From assembly GCA_945787595.1 (NCBI GenBank), contig CALZJV010000255.1, positions 1-9,916 of the forward strand: a DNA stretch of 9,916 bases, given 5' to 3'. A model generated the notes under the pieces. It made no database searches. It was not told the origin of the DNA and saw nothing but the letters and a program-made list of their open reading frames with translations. The position numbers were made by a program, and so were the translations under genes. Positions within the stretch are counted from its first letter, which is position 1. Every line of letters begins with the position of its first letter. Below are positions 6,965-9,916 of this stretch, piece by piece. Origin of the DNA: an uncultured Desulfobacterales bacterium (GTDB taxonomy: Bacteria > Desulfobacterota > Desulfobacteria > Desulfobacterales > JAFDCJ01).

Positions 6965-8125
6965 TCAAGATTCAGGAGATTTCCAAATGCCGAAGATGGC
7001 CCTTCCACAATATTGACACTTCCCATCATTTAAGCCCAGCACTTTTACCCGATAGCCGATCCGACGAATCAGCATTTTCTTGCAGTGTGGACAGTAAGTG
7101 TGTCCCCCTGGATGTTCGGGCACATTACCCACGTAGACAAAATGGAGGCCTTCATCAATAGCAACTTTCCTGGCCTTCTCAAGCATTGATACCTGTGTCG
7201 GTGGAATACTTTTTAGCTTGTAGCGCGGATAAAACCGGATAAAATGGAGCGGAATATCTGGTCCCAGCTCTTTATAGATCCACTGACACATGGCGCCTAC
7301 CTGCTTTAGGTCATCGTTTTTTCCAGGAACCATCAAATTGACAATCTCAGTATGCACTCGTCGGGATTTAAGAACCTTTAAGGTGTTTAACACCGGCGCA
7401 AGACTGCCGCCCGTCATGGTTTGATAATAATCCTCTGTAAACCCCTTAAGATCAATGCAGGCGGCATCCAGAACATCACAAAGATCTTCAAGCGGTTTCT
7501 CGTTTATGAATCCATTGGAATGCATGACTTTTAGAAGCGGCTGGGATTTTGCGAGGCGACCGATCTCAAGCATATACTCGATGAAGATAACCGGCTCAAC
7601 ATATGTTGAAGCGATAACCTGACTTTTATATTGAAGCGTGCTAGATATGACCTGATCCGGCGAAAGCCTGTAATTATAAGTTTCATCAGGTCGCGCCTGA
7701 GAAATTTCCCAGTTTTGACAAAATTTGCAGTCGAAATTACAACCTGCCGCAGCAAGGGAAAAGGCGCGGCTTGCTGGAAGTACATGATAGAAGGGTTTCT
7801 TTTCTATTGGATCAATATGAACAGCACACGGGTTGGCATAAACCAAGGAGTAATATTGCCCGTTGATGTTTTCTCGCACCCCGCAAAGCCCTCGTTCTCC
7901 GGGATCAACCTCACACCCGTGTGGGCAAAGCTCACAGTGGATCCTCTGATTATCCATCGGCGTAAAATAGGGGGAAAGTTTCCGCTCAATGAAACCTTTT
8001 TTTATCGCTGCAGACCAGGCAGAACGCGATGAGGTACACAAAGGAAACAGAGCGGAACTTGCACTAATAGCAAGGCTTCGCCCGCATAGGCCAAGAAAAT
8101 TACGGCGCGTTATTTGGTCTTTCAT
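6965..8125 (-). CDS. amrS: AmmeMemoRadiSam-system radical SAM enzyme with Tat signal
   Basis: The product has 386 residues. The Tat signal TRRNFLG (6-12) is followed by a hydrophobic stretch to about residue 40. The cysteine module C64-x2-C67-x3-C71-x9-C81 (CELCPHGCEV...GLCGVREN) and NPCAVHIDPIEKKPFYH (98-114) are hallmarks of AmrS. The radical-SAM cluster is C129-x3-C133-x2-C136 in GCNFDCKFCQNWEIS. STYVEP (173-178) stands where most members have YTYNEP. IDLKGF and the C-terminal zinc ribbon C345-x2-C348 / C370-x2-C373 follow. The family is linked by gene neighbourhood to Memo-like and AMMECR1-like proteins; its reaction is unknown. Neither partner is in the window. Start: an upstream in-frame ATG (8167) would add residues encoded by a repeat arm, so I chose 8125, with GGAG 7 nt upstream. 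The Tat motif implies export of a folded Fe-S enzyme. It lies 209 bp downstream of the PflX-like gene. Confidence 0.93.
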   Translation of the reverse strand: MKDQITRRNFLGLCGRSLAISASSALFPLCTSSRSAWSAAIKKGFIERKLSPYFTPMDNQRIHCELCPHGCEVDPGERGLCGVRENINGQYYSLVYANPCAVHIDPIEKKPFYHVLPASRAFSLAAAGCNFDCKFCQNWEISQARPDETYNYRLSPDQVISSTLQYKSQVIASTYVEPVIFIEYMLEIGRLAKSQPLLKVMHSNGFINEKPLEDLCDVLDAACIDLKGFTEDYYQTMTGGSLAPVLNTLKVLKSRRVHTEIVNLMVPGKNDDLKQVGAMCQWIYKELGPDIPLHFIRFYPRYKLKSIPPTQVSMLEKARKVAIDEGLHFVYVGNVPEHPGGHTYCPHCKKMLIRRIGYRVKVLGLNDGKCQYCGRAIFGIWKSPES

Positions 8126-8129
8126 GGGA

Positions 8130-8138
8130 CCTCTCCCT
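8130..8138 (-). promoter_or_regulatory. Shine-Dalgarno that sets the amrS start at 8125
   Basis: The minus strand reads AGGGAGAGGTCCC before ATG 8125, with GGAG (8136-8133) 7 nt from the start. The alternative ATG at 8167 overlaps an intergenic repeat arm and would put 14 non-family residues ahead of the Tat motif. Confidence 0.8.
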
Positions 8139-8153
8139 AACTGATCGGTTCCA

Positions 8154-8332
8154 GGTTCAGGGTTCAAAGTTCAAAGGTTACAACTGTTTGAAACTGCATA
8201 ATATATTGATCAAGATCCGGAATGTCCGACTTTACCCATTGGGTGAAAAGGCGTTATGAACACATGAAGGCTGAATCCCTTTGTTAGGAGCCGGTTGGGA
8301 TTTCTTCAACCCTGAACGTTGAACCCTGAACC
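8154..8332. repeat. 20-bp inverted repeat bounding the spacer between the two Tat radical-SAM genes
   Basis: GGTTCAGGGTTCAA (8154-8167) and TTGAACCCTGAACC (8319-8332) are perfect inverted copies. After one mismatch, GTTCA (8169-8173) pairs with TGAAC (8313-8317), giving 19 of 20 matches. The right arm ends 2 bp from the stop codon of the PflX-like gene; the left arm lies just before amrS. The enclosed DNA has smaller hairpins (TTTACCC-ATT-GGGTGAA near 8230; GGTTG 8293-8297 with CAACC 8308-8312) and no coding frame. It may be a small non-autonomous element or a structured intercistronic region. Confidence 0.7.
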
Positions 8333-8334
8333 GC

Positions 8335-9384
8335 TCAACCTTTGTTAGTGTAAAAATCTCTAATCCTTACAGATCTGGGATCCAAACCTGTCAATCCGTA
8401 TTTTTCAGCCCAATCCATTGCTTCTAAAAATTCCTGAGCGCTGATCCCTCGTGCAATTTCGGGATATTCAAAGGCTTTGTAATCCACGTGGTACTGCGCC
8501 ATGATATTGACATAGGTGGGTTGGGGAAGGTTCTCGGCCACCCACTTGACGAATTTTTTTGTCCCCGCAACTCGATTCGGCATAACAAGGTGTCGAATCA
8601 TCAATCCTCTATGGGCAATTCCTTTATTGTCCGCTTGATGAACGCCGACCTGCCGGTTCATTTCGAAAACCGCCGCCGATGCCACTTCTGGGTAATCCCA
8701 AGCATCAGATGAATATTTGGCTGCCATATCTCCATCCATGTATTTGATATCTGGCAGGTAAATATCCACAATGCCGTCTAAAATCTTCAATATCTCCACC
8801 CGCTCATAGCCGCTGGTATTATACACCAGAGGAATACGAAGGCCCTTTTTAAATGCCATTCTGGTGGCACTAAGGATATTGGGCATCACATGGGTCGGGG
8901 TTACTAAGTTGATATTATGGCAGCCAATTTCCTGAAGGTACATCATCATTTGTGCCAGGCCTTCATCTTCAACCGCCCTTCCTTCCCCCCTTATGGCAAT
9001 CGGCCAGTTCTGACAGAAGACACAGCGAAGACTGCAATTGGAGAAAAAAATCGTACCGGATCCGTGTTGGCCAACTAACGATATCTCCTCGCCGAAATGG
9101 GGCTGGGCTACGTAAACCATGACTTTCAGCGGAGCTTGGCAAAATCCCCTTTCCCCATCCAGCCGATTCACGCCACATTCCCGCGGACAGAGCCGGCATT
9201 CTTCAAAGATTGAGTAGGCTTCTTTGACTCTCTCAGCCAATTTACCTTCTTTTTCTAACTTTCCATAAGCTGGATACCATTGCTGTTCTTTTTGTACTAA
9301 GGCATAAACAGGGCTATGAGAGTAAAGCAGGGAGCCGCCCAGAATGAGAGTACTTTTAATGAAATCCCTTCTGGTTATCTTCAT
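8335..9384 (-). CDS. PflX-like radical SAM protein with Tat signal
   Basis: The product has 349 residues. A near-perfect Tat signal, TRRDFIK (4-10), is followed by the core STLILGGSLLYSHSP and a likely cleavage site after VYA (26-28). Next come the cysteine module C63-x2-C66-x3-C70-x11-C82 (CRLCPRECGV...GFCQAP), AQPHFGEEISLVGQHGSGTIFF (93-114), and the radical-SAM cluster C117-x3-C121-x2-C124 in NCSLRCVFCQNWPIA. NLVTPTHVMP (159-168) replaces the GGEP motif, as in the PflX group (uncharacterised homologues of pyruvate-formate-lyase activase, COG1313). NTSGYE, YLPDIKYMD and IRHLVMPN follow. The length is normal for the group plus a signal. Start: GGAG (9396-9393) lies 8 nt before ATG 9384. A GTG at 9393 overlaps that site and would add only three residues. 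It is the first gene of the minus-strand pair with amrS. No pyruvate formate-lyase is near, and the substrate is unknown. Confidence 0.92.
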   Translation of the reverse strand: MKITRRDFIKSTLILGGSLLYSHSPVYALVQKEQQWYPAYGKLEKEGKLAERVKEAYSIFEECRLCPRECGVNRLDGERGFCQAPLKVMVYVAQPHFGEEISLVGQHGSGTIFFSNCSLRCVFCQNWPIAIRGEGRAVEDEGLAQMMMYLQEIGCHNINLVTPTHVMPNILSATRMAFKKGLRIPLVYNTSGYERVEILKILDGIVDIYLPDIKYMDGDMAAKYSSDAWDYPEVASAAVFEMNRQVGVHQADNKGIAHRGLMIRHLVMPNRVAGTKKFVKWVAENLPQPTYVNIMAQYHVDYKAFEYPEIARGISAQEFLEAMDWAEKYGLTGLDPRSVRIRDFYTNKG

Positions 9385-9392
9385 GTTGAACA

Positions 9393-9396
9393 CTCC
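9393..9396 (-). promoter_or_regulatory. Shine-Dalgarno that sets the PflX-like start at 9384
   Basis: The minus strand reads CATGGAGTGTTCAAC then ATG. GGAG is 8 nt from ATG 9384. The competing GTG at 9393-9391 shares its first base with this site, so it cannot use it. Confidence 0.75.
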
Positions 9397-9422
9397 ATGA
9401 TCTTAATCAGTTAAAAGCAATT

Positions 9423-9441
9423 AAAAATCCGAAGGATTCTA
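9423..9441 (-). promoter_or_regulatory. Small hairpin with T-tract in the leader of the PflX-like gene
   Basis: On the minus strand AGAATCC pairs with GGATTTT around a TTC loop, followed by more T-rich sequence, about 40 nt ahead of ATG 9384. It could be a weak attenuator, or the end of transcription coming from outside. Only two G-C pairs support it, so this is tentative. Confidence 0.25.
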
Positions 9442-9460
9442 ATTGAGAAGTGGAATCTAG

Positions 9461-9477
9461 TTCGCTTTCGAAACGAA
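9461..9477. promoter_or_regulatory. Palindromic operator-like site upstream of the PflX-like gene
   Basis: TTCGCTTTCGAAACGAA has TTCG and CGAA arms and a perfect central TTTCGAAA palindrome, about 80 bp upstream of the start at 9384. The position fits a regulator site, but I cannot assign a regulator. Confidence 0.2.
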
Positions 9478-9916
9478 TGTGCACCTCAGGCCAGATGTGA
9501 CAGGAAAAGCAGAATATCATTAAAATATCTGGTCAGAAACCAAATAACACAAAGCGACTGATACATAATAAGATTATCCCCAAAAAGGTCGCGTTTGTGG
9601 CTTCCTCAATTGCATAATGCATACACGAATCTTCAACATTTTGCAAGGCATCAAATTGTGGATCGTGCCTCAATCGAATCCGCCTTATCTATCTAAAAAT
9701 ATGATAGACTTGTAATGGCAATCGCAACATTATCGATCGACATTATCCTAAATAGATGAATCAGATATTTCGTCCTTCTCGATGAATTGATTTAGGAAGG
9801 CGATTTCAAATTAACCCTGTCCAAAAAAAAATAAAACGGCAGAGCCCCTGAAAAAGAACCCCGCCGCTAAAATGCAATAGCTTGTAATGGTTTACCCTTT
9901 ATTAAATCTAGTTAGT

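Larger units (their letters stand above)
9385..9916. other. Right-end spacer without a supported gene
   Basis: This is about 530 bp of AT-rich DNA upstream of the minus-strand PflX-like gene. It presumably holds that gene's promoter, but I see no clear -35/-10 pair. Small symmetric sites are TTCGCTTTCGAAACGAA (9461-9477), CCAGAT (9491-9496) with ATCTGG (9527-9532), and a 13-bp-period repeat of ACATTATC (9727-9734 and 9740-9747). A 51-codon open stretch on the minus strand (9688-9533) has no good start and is not called. Confidence 0.5.

Noticed and set aside
6727..7029. 100-residue open frame on the minus strand overlapping the end of amrS
   Set aside because: It reads through the inverted repeats (the peptide contains LFTAKAQRTQR, a typical translation of this repeat), has no family resemblance and overlaps a real gene.
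8126..8167. Upstream amrS start at 8167
   Set aside because: The extra 14 residues are encoded partly by the inverted-repeat arm and would push the Tat motif away from the N-terminus. A good Shine-Dalgarno supports 8125.
9533..9688. 51-codon open stretch on the minus strand with a hydrophobic end (FLGIILLCISRFVLFGF)
   Set aside because: No ATG at its start, no Shine-Dalgarno, no family I recognise, and a length expected by chance. It could be a gene remnant, but I cannot support it.
9822..9870. Possible intrinsic terminator on the minus strand (CGGC/GCCG arms followed by TTTTATTTTTTTTT)
   Set aside because: Only 4 bp pair cleanly and the inner CCCC runs do not complement each other. The T-tract alone is not enough.
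1..9916. CRISPR array, tRNA, rRNA, transposase or phage genes
   Set aside because: I saw no regularly spaced repeat-spacer units, no tRNA-like cloverleaf, no rRNA segments and no transposase, integrase or phage motifs on either strand.

Overview
This window looks like a chromosomal segment of an anaerobic Gram-negative bacterium, most plausibly a Desulfobacterota (old Deltaproteobacteria) lineage. That placement is an inference. It rests on three PflA-like radical-SAM genes in one cluster, two of them with textbook Tat signals, on a membrane-fused spermidine-synthase-like protein, and on intergenic repeats of the 'CACCGCAGAG / CTTTGCGGTGAA' and 'GGTTCAGGGTTCAA' kinds that I associate with such genomes. 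Genes have moderate GC, and the long spacers are AT-rich.

Left part (1-2791): the N-terminal NTPase half of a MalT/LuxR-type regulator runs off the left edge on the minus strand. Upstream of it, on the same strand, is an alpha/beta-hydrolase gene broken by an internal deletion and frameshift that removes its serine nucleophile elbow. An 824-bp AT-rich spacer follows (1968-2791). It holds the 28-codon N-terminal stub of a GNAT acetyltransferase, a 16-bp direct repeat with a 90-bp period, and several small inverted repeats. This half looks like decaying DNA.

Right part (2792-9384): four intact genes are arranged as two convergent pairs. On the plus strand are a cytoplasmic radical-SAM protein with extra N-terminal cysteine pairs (2792-3889) and a 759-residue membrane protein with a spermidine-synthase-like Rossmann domain between two membrane blocks (4253-6532). 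On the minus strand are a PflX-like radical-SAM protein with a Tat signal (9384-8335) and then the AmmeMemoRadiSam radical-SAM enzyme AmrS, also with a Tat signal (8125-6965). The two pairs meet tail to tail across a 432-bp spacer full of inverted repeats. The two minus-strand genes are separated by 209 bp bounded by a 20-bp inverted repeat.

The three radical-SAM proteins belong to different subfamilies. All carry the same extra four-cysteine module (CxxCxxxC-x9-11-C) ahead of the radical-SAM CxxxCxxC. The grouping suggests a common process at or across the cytoplasmic membrane, but no substrate can be read from the sequence. The partner genes of AmrS (Memo-like and AMMECR1-like proteins) are not in the window. 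The last 532 bp (9385-9916) hold no convincing gene.
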